A stretch of 64,000 nucleotides of DNA, taken from Amoebidium appalachense (Eukaryota; Ichthyosporea). The DNA lies in NCBI GenBank assembly GCA_963693365.1, contig CAVNZM010000001.1, positions 15,996,001 through 16,060,000 on the forward strand. Direction: 5' to 3'. Below the pieces are notes generated by a model that did no database searches, was not told the origin of the DNA, and worked only from the letters and a program-made list of their open reading frames with translations. The stretch's first letter is position 1, and every line of letters starts with the position of its first letter. The position numbers were made by a program, and so were the translations under genes. This document shows, piece by piece, positions 21,395 through 56,384 of the stretch.

Positions 21395-22730
21395 TGTGTG
21401 TGTGTGCGCGTGCGCTATAATTTTGTAGTGATGTGTTTCTCAAGCCAATCAATACATCTAATAAACAGGTCGTAGTTACGCGTGTTTAGTATAAAATCAA
21501 GGATGTTGTAATTTACAGGTAGGCTATCTTTCTGGGTGTCTGTTGTGAATGTGACGTGTGTGTGTTGCGGTATTATGTGGTCTATCAAACTACATTTGGC
21601 GATACATGACCGGTTAAACTGGTGTGTGTGTGTGTTGTTTGGGCATGCAAATGATGCCACCTTATACTTATTAGATCTCCACTGTATAGCACGTGTACAG
21701 TAAAAGCGTGGTAATTGATCAATAATACCATCAGCTAGAGAAAGACCAGTTCTACAGGAAGGTAATATGTATTTAGGTGTTATACACTTGCGAGTGCCAT
21801 ATTTGGCAATATGGTTGAGGCGGTCAGTATATATAAAACGAGACATAAGGCTTAGTTTTTCAAGGTGTATGCTTTCATCGGGTCTAGTGTCGTGTGGTAT
21901 CTTTTTCCATTTGTTATATTGCGTGATTATCTTGTGATTGTGTACATGTTTAATAAGTAAGTGGCAGTCCAAAGTCACACACACACTATTGCGGGGTTTA
22001 TTTGTATTTGTGCCCAGGGGAGAAGGGGAGAGAGAGGGGAGGAAAGAGGGGAGAGGTGAGGAGGGGACAGGTCGGATAGAGAAGAGAGGGTGGGAGGGCA
22101 AATACTTCTTTAAGCGGCTTATGTGCTTATTGAATTTCAGCGCGAGATAGGATACTCTAGCAGCTATTGGGACCAGACCATATATCGAGAGCGTTACAGG
22201 CCCAGGTTTACAACAGTTGTTAGATAGAAAGGAGGCAACTTCTGCTTCAAGGAAATTTGCCAGGGGTTTAAGCGCTCTAGTTCTCTCTTTCTTGATCCAA
22301 GCGGCGAGAAGGGGTAAACCATATTCACATGCCGGGAAGACAAAAGTGCGAATAAATGTAAGTCTAATAGAAGGATGGAGGGGTGTGTCTTTAAAAATAT
22401 TAGCCGAGAAGAAAGCTAACCGCTTACGAGCCAACTCTACCCTCTTTTCGACCATATGGGGAAACATAACACCAACAGAATCAACCGGAACACCAAGATA
22501 TTTGTATTCTGGAACTATAGGTACAGGTTTAGATGATAATGTAAATGTGTGTAAATTGTTAGCTATATCAGGTACAAGAACACCACATTTGTCTATGTTA
22601 AGGATCATATGTACAACGTTACGGTCGATAAATCGATGATTCTGTCTTGTCGTCTCATGCATCGTAGCCCATGTTCAAGAGCTTCCGAAGTGCTGGCGAC
22701 ATCTAACAACATTTGTGTGGTGTGTGCATA
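21008..22730 (-). mobile_element. LINE (non-LTR retrotransposon) copy, C-terminal RT region
   Basis: The minus-strand frame 22662-21415 contains CGVLVPD and EYKYLGVPVDSVG, the typical block after the catalytic palm of LINE reverse transcriptases. It is followed by a long thumb and C-terminal region ending FIRCIDWLEKHITTKL. Upstream, in another frame, TTQMLLDVASTSEALEHGLRCM continues the RT, so a frameshift near 22664 separates the parts. The catalytic YADD position appears to read YAHT (22719-22730). The 3' UTR is the part shared with 16814-17271. This copy is dead. Confidence 0.7.
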
Positions 22731-23173
22731 ATAAAAACGTGTGTTTAACATATGTAACATACTGACACGTCCACCATGCCATGGTCACTAGTACATGCCA
22801 GTGTCAGAGAGCTTCCCTTTTCATAGCTATGGGATTAACATACATTTATTTCAATCGATACATATCTATCGCTATGTAAGTGCAGAGAGCTAGAAAGAAG
22901 AAAGGACAAAATGGGGTAAAATGGACCCAGATAACCAGAAAGGAAACGAAATCTACGTACTATAGGGCCAAAAATGAGCCCTTGCATTAGTCTGCATTTG
23001 CATTACGTTCATCCTATGTTAGCAATTTCAATTATGCTTACATACGGTACACTGCCCGGTGACTGCCGAACTCCACAAAAACAAAAATAACGATTTAAAA
23101 AAAAAGAACAGAACAGATCTCAAGACTAGGCAAAAGGTTTCTACATGTTCGCCTGTACAGCTCACAAGCTCAA

Positions 23174-23214
<41 letters not shown>

Positions 23215-23254
23215 GGCACCCATACGTTGTTTGCCCTACCCAGACAAACCCCAA
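22731..23254. other. Spacer downstream of the NHL gene
   Basis: AT-rich ordinary sequence, then a poly-C run of more than 30 at about 23177-23212. Part of it may be further decayed LINE sequence. No gene is recognised. Confidence 0.5.
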
Positions 23255-24469
23255 TCAAAACACCACCACCCTATCCCCATTAACATCCGCAACATAAAGC
23301 GCGCAGTTCCTATCAAACGCCACCCCACCAATCCTCTCAATCCCCCCCTTCCCCTCATCCACCACACCCTTCCCCTCATCCACCACAGTGCCCAAATACT
23401 CCCCCTTTGGTGAATATATTCTTAGTCTCCTTCCCTCCCTGTCGACCACCGCAACCCTATCGTGCACGTCCAAAGCAATCATTATAGGCCCGTCCAGGGA
23501 ATGGGCCAACTCTCTGTGGCCCCATTTTTCAACCTCCGCTCCGTCCCCGTCTAGCTCCATCACCTGTGCAGACAAAACACCAATACAGGTCAGAAATGTT
23601 AAAAAAGGCCATTTGCACATGGTGACACCTTTACTGTTCGGTGGTGGCAGGGGAGCGGTGTGTGTGTGTGTGTGTGTGTGTGTTTGGGGGGAGGGGGGGG
23701 GGGGGGGGGGGGGGGGGGAGAGAGAGGGAATCGTAGGGTGAGAAAACTCTTCGGGTCCGGGGGGGGGGGGGGGGGGGGGGGGGAGGGGGGGGGGGGGGGG
23801 GGGGGGGGCATGATGACGGTATAGTTTTCCTTTCATGAGTGCCATTCCGTGTGTGGGGGTGTTGCAATGGAGGTAGGGCAAGCATCTGAATATGTGTGAG
23901 AGCCAGGGAGGAGGGGTGGCTGCATGGCAATGCACAGGGTTCAGAGGAAACAAGGCCAAGGAAAACACCGGTGCACGTGTGTGTTACCGGGTGATGGGGT
24001 GTTTGTGTTGAGGTAAAGATGGGGGTTCAGAATTTGTTGTGAAGCACACGGAGGGGGGGGGGGGGGGGGGGAAGTGGGTAGTATAAAGAATGGAACATGG
24101 TACAAAGTGCAACACCACCACGAGAAACACGGTGCAAGGGGGCAAGGAGAAGGGGGGGGGGGGGTACATACGCAATTATGCGAGGGCATGCACACCACGG
24201 CGTTTCCTCTGCTGTTGATCTGGATGGTGGCTGGGCCCCCTGGGAGTGCCCACTGCCGCACAAACTGCCCGTCCGGCTTGCGCGTCTGCACCTTTTCCGT
24301 GCCCCGATCGCACAGATACAATCGGATCTCATCGAAAATCATAGTCACGGCAAGACCACGTAGGTCTTTGATGCGCGCCCCTCCCTTGGCAGCACCAAAA
24401 CAGTGCAGCTGTGGGTGTAATGTATGTGTGTGTTTGGGGGGGGGAGGGAGGGGGGGGGGGGAGGGGGGG

Positions 24470-24512
<43 letters not shown>

Positions 24513-24749
24513 TGTGTGTGTGTGCCTGTGTGTGTGTGTTAGGGGGGATGGCGGAGAAGAGGGGGGGGGGGGGGGTAGTCATCTGTATGCCTATATGACT
24601 TGTAACAGCTGATTGAGGTGGATGCCTTCCATCTTGCGTGTCCGGGGGAAGGGGGGGGGGGGGGAGGGGGGGGGGGGGGGGGGAGGAAGCAAGGTGTGTC
24701 ATGCGTGTAGGGGGTATGGAACGTGTAGAGGCAGAAGTGGGGCAAGGAT

Positions 24750-24787
<38 letters not shown>

Positions 24788-26332
24788 TGCATTGGGGGGG
24801 TGCCTGATATCGTGAACTAACGACTGGGTAGGCGAGTGGGTGGCTGCATACGTTGGTGTATGCCTGCTGTTGGGTCAAATTGTTTGTGTGGGTGCTGTAC
24901 TGTGTGTGCATTTGTATACTGTTTAACCGTCACTACCACCACCTCCTCCCACCTCCGTTTCCTCGATTGTTTACATTTACCTATCACCACGTGCCTTAGT
25001 CCCTCTCTCACACCTAGCCAATCTTCCCCCTCACCCCCTCCCTCCCCCTCTCACTCCCCTCCCTCCCCCCCCCACCTCCCGGGCAAATCCCTGTTGAACC
25101 CTTTACCTTCCTCCAATTCCATCTCCCTCTCTCTCATCCCATTTAATCCCGGTCCTTTGCGCTCCCTCCACCCCCCTTTTCACTGCTTAAGCACATCCGG
25201 CCTCTCCTTTTCCTCTACTCTCCTCCTCACAGTTTATCTAATGAGGCAACAACTCATCTTCTCCTCACCTTCATCAAACGAAACAGCTGTAAACAGCTGA
25301 GCATGTTTGCGCGCGGGGGAAGGGGGAGGGAGGGGGGCAGATGGAGCGGGAAGAGAGGAGGGCATTTCTGTCTTTCTTTGGGGGGGGGGGGGGGGGGGGA
25401 GGGGGGGAGGAGGGGAGGAGAGGAGGGGGAGGGAAGAGGGAGGGGGCTGAATGGGGTGGGGGGGTGGGGGGTCTTACTGCTTCACCCTCGGGGCCATAAG
25501 TCCTAACCTTGTGCTGTGCAGCCACATAAACCTTCCCATCCCTCCCCACCGCCAAATCAGTAATCCCCTCGGGTATCTGCATGATGGCGCCATCCAACGG
25601 GTCCCCCTGAAGGCTCAATTTCTGCACCCGCCTGTTGCCTGTGTCTGCGACGTACAGGCAATGTTCGTGCACAACCAAAGCCCCTGGCTGCTCGAACAGC
25701 CCTGGCCCCCTTCCATCCCCACCGAAAGTGCGTATGGGGCCTGTTATCACGCCGTAGTCGCGGGGGCCTACGTGGTGTGTCTCTGTCTGCAGAAGTTGTA
25801 TCAACGGACCAATGTTGAAGTATTCTGCTTCGCGTAAAAGACGTTTGCGTTTCTGCTCCGAACCGGGTAGAACATCATCTTGCCTGTGGCGCAAATACGA
25901 GAGGATGTATGAAAACATCTGCCCATCAGCATCTAAATACACGTGCCCGTCCTCATCTTCGTTCACGGGGTGACGCCCGCTAAACATGGCCTCCAGCATG
26001 GTGCCTCTAATATTCGTTAAAGTGCTGCGCGTACTCCTGTACTTAACACCCCCGACGTCTAACTTAATCGAGTCGTTTGGGTCAAGCGTCGTCAGCTTTT
26101 GAATTTTCCTCTTTTCCTCTTCGAAAGTGTGTCTTTCCTCCTCCAAATCCCGCGTCCTTTTCGTTAGAATTTCTTCTGCTGCTCGTGCTTTCTGATTAAA
26201 CTTTTCCACTAATTCTTTTAACTCGGCTAACTGCAACTCCATCTGTGCCTTCAGAGCTCTCTCATCCTGTGCATCCTCCATCTTCTCTCCCTCCTTCTGC
26301 ATCCCCTCCAACTCCCTCTCAGCCCCGTCCAT
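23255..26332 (-). CDS. Coiled coil / BTB (T1, KCTD-like) / NHL-repeat protein
   Basis: Three exons, 26332-25478, 24408-24172 and 23563-23255, all join in phase 0 (1401 nt, 466 residues; donors GTAAGA and GTATGT, acceptors CACAG|CTG and CACAG|GTG). Residues 1-80 form a Glu/Lys-rich coiled coil. Residues about 88-185 match a potassium-channel-tetramerisation BTB fold (LDVGGVKYRS, LEAMFSGR, FSYILSYLR, EAEYFNIGPL). Residues about 195-465 carry NHL-type blades (ALVVHEHCLYVADTGNRRVQ, LYLCDRGTEKVQ, ALYVADVNGDRVVVF). KCTD proteins often act as cullin-3 adaptors and NHL propellers bind protein or RNA, so a ubiquitin-ligase adaptor role is a fair inference, unproven. A VVDEGKG heptad is duplicated in the last exon. 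Start chosen at the first Met before the coiled coil. Confidence 0.8.
24430..24800 (+). repeat. Poly-G / (TG)n block in intron 1 of the NHL gene
   Basis: TG repeats at about 24472-24540 and several poly-G runs (the longest about 24751-24786). On the coding strand the intron is C/CA-rich. Confidence 0.8.
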
Positions 26333-32243
<5,911 letters not shown>

Positions 32244-32495
32244 GCCATTGTGCATGCATGCACACACACACACGCACACACACACACACCACGCAGATAC
32301 ATAGATGCACACATGATCGTGATAGTAGTGCTCATGTACACGCAGATATAGATACAATAACGCGCTATGTAGTATTGTGTGTGCACGCGCGCATAGATAC
32401 ACACATGTACACGCAAGTTAAATTGATGCATACCCACCTGCACGGTCGCCCTATCATATGTACACACAGACAAACACGTCACACACATGTTTTCA

Positions 32496-32543
<48 letters not shown>

Positions 32544-33044
32544 CACATACATACGGAGACAGTCACACTTAGACAGTCACACGTATAACAGACACGAAGC
32601 ACACGTTATGTTACACACTCGTAGCCATGCAGTGTGTTTGTTGAGGCTGCAGGCAGCCACGTTTCCCCCTGGTTGGGGCCGTGGCATCTGATTGTGGCCA
32701 GTGAATAGACGGCCAAGGCCTGGGCCCATGCAACGACCCACATGACTGTGCCTGATGTCGTATCTATCTCCGAATCTATTTAGTAATGCACACACGCCGT
32801 GACACACACACGCGCGCGCGCATCCTGGGTATCACATAATAGTTCCATGAGTCATACATGAAACGAGCTGGAGGGCTGCTCGTTGCTAGACAGCCGCTAG
32901 CGCTGCCGCAGCTGCGCTCGGATTGTATCGTTCAATCCCTGTTTATTTTGAACCATGAAGCAATACACAGCCCCCCCCCCCCCCCACAAGAAAAAAAAAA
33001 AAAGGAAGAAGCTGAAGACCTGGCTGCCCTAGGGCAGGGCCGGC

Positions 33045-33165
33045 CTGCGCGGGAGGTGGGGGGGGGGGGACTAGCTTTACCCACATGGCCCTCACTTCCA
33101 AATGGCAACCACACGTCAATTGCAATCCAAACATTCAGAACACATGTATGATCGAGTGGTGCTAA
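33045..33165 (+). repeat. Diverged dispersed repeat, copy 1 of 2 (other at 33630-33720)
   Basis: Shared blocks in order: poly-G, GCTTTRCCCACAYGGCC, a CACG...AATT segment and TGTATGATCGA. Similarity is interrupted by indels, so this is an old local duplication or element pair. Confidence 0.4.
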
Positions 33166-33594
33166 TATTTGCTCAGTAAACCATGACATACAGTATGCAT
33201 AACGGGCCGCAGGGAGATCCTCGCGCTGCAAAATCGTACTTCCTGCAGACATCATGATCATATGTTTTGGGAAAACAGGGTACATAGTAAGCTGTGTGTT
33301 CTCTGTGTGCATGTGTCAGGTATCCGCACAATACTGTTTGCAAAAACCAATGGGCTCGTTTTTTATGCAACCATTTAGCTGCCCTGTGGTAATACCACAG
33401 AACTATCATAGCGGTTCGGCAGCTTCGGTTGTTGCCCGCTCCCCTCTCCCTCACCCCCCCTTTTCTCTTTTCTCCAAGCCTGGGCAGCCAGGCCGAGGTT
33501 CTAGGCCAGTGGCCCCTCTTTCCCCTTTCTCTCTCATGCTTTTTTTTTTTGTGCAGGTTGGGCCCGTGGGGTGAGGAGGGGGTGTTAGAGCGGC

Positions 33595-33628
<34 letters not shown>

Positions 33629-33861
33629 GGGGAAGGGAGGGAGGCTTTGCCCACACGGCCAGGCAGCCATCCCACGTTAATTCAGCCATTGCCAATCTGA
33701 ACGTGTATGATCGATTGGTATTAAGCCCAAGCCAACCCTGACTTATATAACAGGTAGTTCTCCAAGGCTTCGGATTCTTACTGCATGCACATGGTCGGCA
33801 CTTCTTGCACAAACTATTGCACTATTTAAAGTTGTTTTGCCTCCCCTCTCCCCCAATGGCA

Positions 33862-33897
<36 letters not shown>

Positions 33898-34084
33898 CCC
33901 CCCCCCCCCCTCTCCCTCTTCCCCTAGGGCCATTAAGAGCACGACAGCAACCATCCAGATATTCAAGAGCATGCTTCGTGTGATCACATTCTGAACGAAT
34001 GGTGTCTATAGTGCCTGAAAGCCACCAGATCTGGCAGGGTGCAGTACGTGCGAGCACGCTTGTGGCACATGTGTATGTGCACAC

Positions 34085-34265
34085 TTCACGTGTCTGTATG
34101 TGTGTGTGTCCGTGTGTGTGTGTGTGTGTCCGTGTGTGTGTGTGTGTGTGTGTATGTGTGTGTGTGTGTGTGTGTGCGTGCGCACATGTGTGTGTGTGTG
34201 TGCGCGCGCGCACGCGTGCGTGTGTGTGTGTGTGTGTGTGCGTGCTTGTGTGCGGCCGTGCGGCC

Positions 34266-34312
<47 letters not shown>

Positions 34313-34375
34313 TATGCGCGCGCGTGTGTGTGTGTGTGTGCCTGTGTGTGTGTGTGCGCGCGCGCATCTGCATCC
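34085..34375 (+). repeat. Long compound (TG/CG)n microsatellite
   Basis: About 290 bp of TG repeats with GCGCGC and GTCC interruptions, and a local duplication of GCGGCCGT. Alternating purine-pyrimidine content could favour Z-DNA. Confidence 0.85.
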
Positions 34376-34837
34376 GTATGCACGCGCATATGTGTTAGGG
34401 CTCTCTTACAGCTCCGAGGCCTCGGGGTGTAGAGGATGGGGAAGTGACACGGTGGGCGGTTGGTGATTGGGTGTGTGGGTGGGTGGGGAGGAGGGAGGGA
34501 GGGGGGTGGGGGAGAGAGAGTGTGTGTGTGGGGGGGGGGGGGAGGGGGGAGGGGGAGAATGGCGTGTACATCTAACGAAGAAACGGCTTTGTGCTGATGA
34601 AAGGAGCAGCCAACTGTGCCCGGATGCTCGACAGTGTGTTAGACAGTATGAGCACCTCGTTTCCCTTCCTCGTTCCTCAGCTCTCTATCCCTTCCCCTAT
34701 CCCATCCTCTTCCTCTCCCCGTCCTACCCCCCCCCCCCCCCTCCCCCCCCCCCCCCCCCAACACACACACACACATACACACACGCCCACACCACTTTCC
34801 CCTCTCTCGATAACATTTTTATTATTATTTTATACAT

Positions 34838-34935
34838 GTTTTGTTCCCGGGAGGCGGGCCCCTCCCGGGGTCCCTCATGAGCCACTACCATCTTCTACTA
34901 AACGCCGACTGTGCCCTAGCTAGGAGGTCAATGGT
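34838..34935 (+). repeat. Dispersed repeat family B, copy 2
   Basis: TTTTGTTCCCGGGAGG ... CTAGCTAGGAGGTCA pairs with 6755-6850. The central GGGCCCCTCCCGGGG forms a fold-back in both copies with a different exact sequence, which hints that the hairpin is maintained. Confidence 0.6.
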
Positions 34936-35666
34936 GCATTCAGCTAAACTAACACACCTCTACTAATCCTAACTAGTAATCAGTACACACTTAGCGGGGA
35001 GTATTTCCTGATATCACTTTCCCCCAGTCACTTTCCGTGGCCTGCATAACACCGGATACACAGTGGTTTGATTGAAAGGACTCTTGCGGCTTCCGGAGCA
35101 ATCAAATATTTCTATCCTCCGAAGAAAGGGAGAGGGGGACGGGAGGAGGGATAGGCGGGGAGAGGGGAAGCGGGGGGGGGATTTTTTTTTTTTTTTTTGG
35201 TTGGGGGGGTGGGGGTGGGGGGGTGGGGGGAGGTTACCCGAATATGACGAGGGGAAGGGTAAGAGGGGATTCGGGCGGGGTTGGGGGGGGAGGGGGGGGG
35301 GAGGGGGGTTGGGATGCTGAGCACAAAAACCCGTGGCTTTCTTTGCGAACGCACGGGCCAGCATAAACAAACACCTGGTATGTGAAATAGTTCAATGTAT
35401 TCACTTCATGTCTGGGGTCCCTTTGCCGGGTACTGGGCAAACACACAGTGCTGCCCTGACGTACAAATTGAGTTCATGGCTTATCGTCGCAGCCGTTTGA
35501 AAAAGGTTAATGCGGCGGCAGTAAACTGTTCAACAAAGATTATCATATTCAGAACTGCAGCGGCACATACAACCATATCATATCATCACAAAACAGCTCA
35601 TACATATAGAAAATTCGTCTCCAAACATAGCAGCAGGTGCATTCAACAACAAATCCCACATCTCTC

Positions 35667-36551
35667 TCACCCGTACCACTTCCACATCTGGTTCTTTGGC
35701 TTATACCCATCATCGTCCTTGCATTCATACTGAACAATGTCCGCATACATGTGGTTGTGCCGTGCGTCCACACAGAAATCGGTGTCCGTGTTCACCACCC
35801 TCCCATCCTCTTGCATCCGCCAATATCCCACAACCTGTGTGCATGGCACGAGCTCCAGATATCCGTATTCATATTCCGCGTCCTTATCCCCCATACCGAA
35901 ACACTGATTATCCGGTGTGCGCACAGTACCCGTTGTTGGATCAACACACAACCACAATGTGTTAGAATTCCCACAATCCGTATTCACCAACCGTCCGTCC
36001 GACCTCTCAGCCAGACATTGATCAGTCAGTTTATTCTGCAGCTGTTTCGACGGGGATTTATCTGCGTCAGGCGTACAAACTGGGAACATGGGGTGATCAG
36101 GAAGCACGTATGCACCGGCACCCATTGATGTTTCTGTGGCCCGGGTGGTTGCCGGTTCAATAACAGCTGCCGTGGTGGCGGTCCCTGTCTGCACCTCTGG
36201 CGCGGCTGCAGCTGCAGTTGATGCCACAGATGCTTCTTCCCCTGCTGTGAAGCAACCTTCTCCCTCCACACACGTGTCTGCGCCTTCGTCCGTTCCCGCC
36301 TGCCTTGCCTGGCGCACTTGCAGGTGAAGATTTGGTGCCAGCCGTGCAACACGTGCCAACGTGTCTTCTTTCACGGAGCCAAGGGATGGCAGCGTGTCTG
36401 CCACACCGGGAGACGAGGGCAGAGAATTGCCTAAAAAGACATTTGTGCGGTTCATAAGACCCAACATGACGATGCATAGGATTCCAAACAGGCCCATGTT
36501 TTGGGCCATTAGCATACTGCTGCGCCCCCCTATGGAGTTGAGGTGAACCAT
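35667..36551 (-). CDS. Type II membrane protein with a C-terminal beta-trefoil (ricin B-type) lectin domain
   Basis: A single uninterrupted exon of 294 codons in a good initiation context (CTCACCATGG) and a TGA stop. Residues about 18-38 (MGLFGILCIVMLGLM...) form a single membrane anchor near the N-terminus. A low-complexity Ala/Thr stem follows. Residues about 168-293 look like a carbohydrate-binding beta-trefoil: repeated blocks QCLAERSDGRLVN, NQCFGMG and FCVDARHN, and aromatic anchors LWLCVDP, YWRMQEDG and NQMWKWY. The layout (anchor, stem, luminal or extracellular lectin) recalls Golgi GalNAc-transferases without their catalytic domain. No cytotoxic enzyme domain is present. A membrane-tethered glycan-binding role is inferred. 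Confidence 0.8.
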   Translation of the reverse strand: MVHLNSIGGRSSMLMAQNMGLFGILCIVMLGLMNRTNVFLGNSLPSSPGVADTLPSLGSVKEDTLARVARLAPNLHLQVRQARQAGTDEGADTCVEGEGCFTAGEEASVASTAAAAAPEVQTGTATTAAVIEPATTRATETSMGAGAYVLPDHPMFPVCTPDADKSPSKQLQNKLTDQCLAERSDGRLVNTDCGNSNTLWLCVDPTTGTVRTPDNQCFGMGDKDAEYEYGYLELVPCTQVVGYWRMQEDGRVVNTDTDFCVDARHNHMYADIVQYECKDDDGYKPKNQMWKWYG

Positions 36552-36873
36552 GGTGAGTTATCACTCTGACAAGTGCTAGTAGATTGTATGCTGTGTAGGT
36601 ATGGGCTGTTATTGTGTCGCTGACAGCGAATGGAGTACTCTAAGGCACGTAATCACTCTTTCATAAATGATTTGTATGGTTCTGAGCAAATAACGCTAGC
36701 TATGAAACGACTGGTGCACCCGTAAATTGTTTTTCGCGAGGCCTATAGACCGGGCCGTCAGTAAGCATATAGTGTTCACTCATTCACAACCTTGCAATTG
36801 AATTGTGTCTCTCTTAGCTTCGTGGGCCGGTCCATTTATATACAATCCTAATAGGTGAATACAATAAATGATG
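36552..36873. other. Short spacer between two minus-strand ORFs
   Basis: Ordinary-composition sequence without repeats. It presumably contains the promoter of the lectin gene. No clear TATA box is seen. Confidence 0.5.
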
Positions 36874-37770
36874 TTATGAGCTAATATTAAAAGTTTTGAC
36901 CCAAATCTGTGGAAGCATTTTAGTTACTACTGCTAATTGGTGTACTAATCGATTACAAATATTGATTTTGTTATTTGATCTTGCCGTCCATTTCCATTCG
37001 ACGGGAAGTGGTTTTGACAGATGAAGTGTAAACCTATATAAGGCACCTAACACACCATATAAGGTGATTATGCATTCCTTAGAGATCTCAACATCATTAT
37101 GAGTCATCAACGTTCCGTGAGTCGCTGTGTTCATAATTCCTTGTAACGTCGGTGTAGGCAATAAGAAAAAAAATTCCATTAATGGGAATTTAAATTTACC
37201 ATAAATATTAGACACTGATGTCTCCCTGATATTTAAATATTGAATCAATTTGCTTTGAATTATATATTGGCTTCGGGAACACAATTTGCTTCGCTCACCC
37301 AGGCTCAGTGAATCTACCCAATCACATGTCAGTATACTGGTCGCCCATTTTTCAACTTCTTCGGCGCGCGCCCTCCGGCCAGTTTTTTCCTTGTCGCCGA
37401 GCCGTGGCGAAAAAAACACTTGTGTTGGTAAGCAACAAAGAGGAGTGTATGTTAGCACAGCAAAGTGCACTTGGAAAAACAAGGGGATAAAGGTTACATT
37501 CAGTTTTTTAGTCTCGACTGAGTAATCTGCTTGGTATGGGTTGAGCACAGAGGCGATGCAAAGAAGCTTTTTCAGTCCTTTGACCAGGTGGATAGCTGCA
37601 TGAGAGAGGGAGTGGGTATTTTGGCCAGAGTGAACATGCATAATGCACGTCTTTATTAAGGACGTTTTTCGGCCAAATAGAAAGAATAACTGCGGCGCAA
37701 AAGGAACAAGTTTCTGCGATAAGTACGCTGCCCAACAAGCACGTACAAGACGCGGCTTGTACAGTCGCAT
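36874..37770 (-). CDS. Unidentified 298-codon open reading frame
   Basis: An uninterrupted frame from ATG at 37770 (MRLYKPRLVRACWAAYL) to a stop at 36874. The frame is open further upstream into CA-rich DNA, but without another ATG. Amino-acid composition is normal with no low complexity. A basic block (GDKEKTGRRARAEEVEKW) separates a hydrophobic N-terminal half from the C-terminal half. I recognise no family or catalytic motif. Such length without stops in this moderately AT-rich stretch argues for present or recent coding, either a host gene or the remnant of a mobile element. No splice sites need to be invoked. Confidence 0.4.
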   Translation of the reverse strand: MRLYKPRLVRACWAAYLSQKLVPFAPQLFFLFGRKTSLIKTCIMHVHSGQNTHSLSHAAIHLVKGLKKLLCIASVLNPYQADYSVETKKLNVTFIPLFFQVHFAVLTYTPLCCLPTQVFFSPRLGDKEKTGRRARAEEVEKWATSILTCDWVDSLSLGERSKLCSRSQYIIQSKLIQYLNIRETSVSNIYGKFKFPLMEFFFLLPTPTLQGIMNTATHGTLMTHNDVEISKECIITLYGVLGALYRFTLHLSKPLPVEWKWTARSNNKINICNRLVHQLAVVTKMLPQIWVKTFNISS

Positions 37771-38075
37771 AACACGAGGTGTAAACACACACACAAAAGC
37801 AGCAATAAAGAGAGAAAATTGCGCACAGGCACAGACACAGACAGGTACACACCCAGGCACGCACACCACTTCTATCGACACGTGTACACATGACCAGATG
37901 CGCACAGACACACAAAGGTCGAGGTCTTAGTACTCCATTCACCCAGGCACACCCGCAAGTCCAGGGCACACAAGCTTTCTGTACCTCATGTTCACGTAGG
38001 TCAACATGTTCTACAACCTCTCTTTGACAACTTTTGCGTCTTTCACAGAAAGAGGAAAACTACTTCGTTGACAAA

Positions 38076-55645
<17,570 letters not shown>

Positions 55646-56339
55646 TCTGGTATTGATTCATCGGGGGCTGTAGCGGCACTTCTGATCAAACAAAGCGCAA
55701 ATGGTACGGCAAACGATGTCTGACCAAATAAGTACCATTGTAGGAGTGATTGTTGTTGCAGTTGTGTGTGATATAAATGTATACATTAAATCTTAGGTCA
55801 CTATAGTACTCGACATGGTAATAGGAAAACTCTGCGTTGTATTTACACTGTTGTATGGTCAGAAATGAAACTGACACAATGGTTACAATTAAGATTGTCA
55901 ATGAATTCTCTTGACGTTTATGGTCTGTGGTTGGCTAGGTGGGACGATAACCTATGTGAAAACTGAAAGCATATGTTTTGGCATCGATCCTTTGCACTCT
56001 ATTGGAATATAATGTGCAGCATGCCGTTGTTTTGTGTACCTAGAATTAGCTGAGAAAGTCAAACTAGAATCATCATAGAATCCTGAATCTGCATAAGTAT
56101 ATGTATTTACTTCTCAGCGTCCTGAATAAAATTGATTTTGAAAATTGATTACAATGGGCCACAGCGCAAGCACACGCGTCTTCAGTAATCGCACTGATGT
56201 GTACTGTAGTAACAGATAGGGGCTCTTGGGGCTGGGTCGAATCGAATTTGAAAAATAAATGAATAAAATGGACCAAAGACATGCCATTGGTCACAATCCT
56301 CCCTCCCCCCCCCCACTCTCTTTTTCCTGCCCCCCTCCT

Positions 56340-56384
<45 letters not shown>

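Larger units (their letters stand above)
32244..35666. other. Intergenic repeat-rich region
   Basis: CA/TG microsatellites (32260-32290, 32497-32540, 34085-34370), poly-C (33865-33910) and poly-G (33598-33627) dominate. Two diverged copies of a ~90-bp repeat (33045-33165, 33630-33720) and a family B repeat (34838-34935) are present. No exon is supported. Confidence 0.65.
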
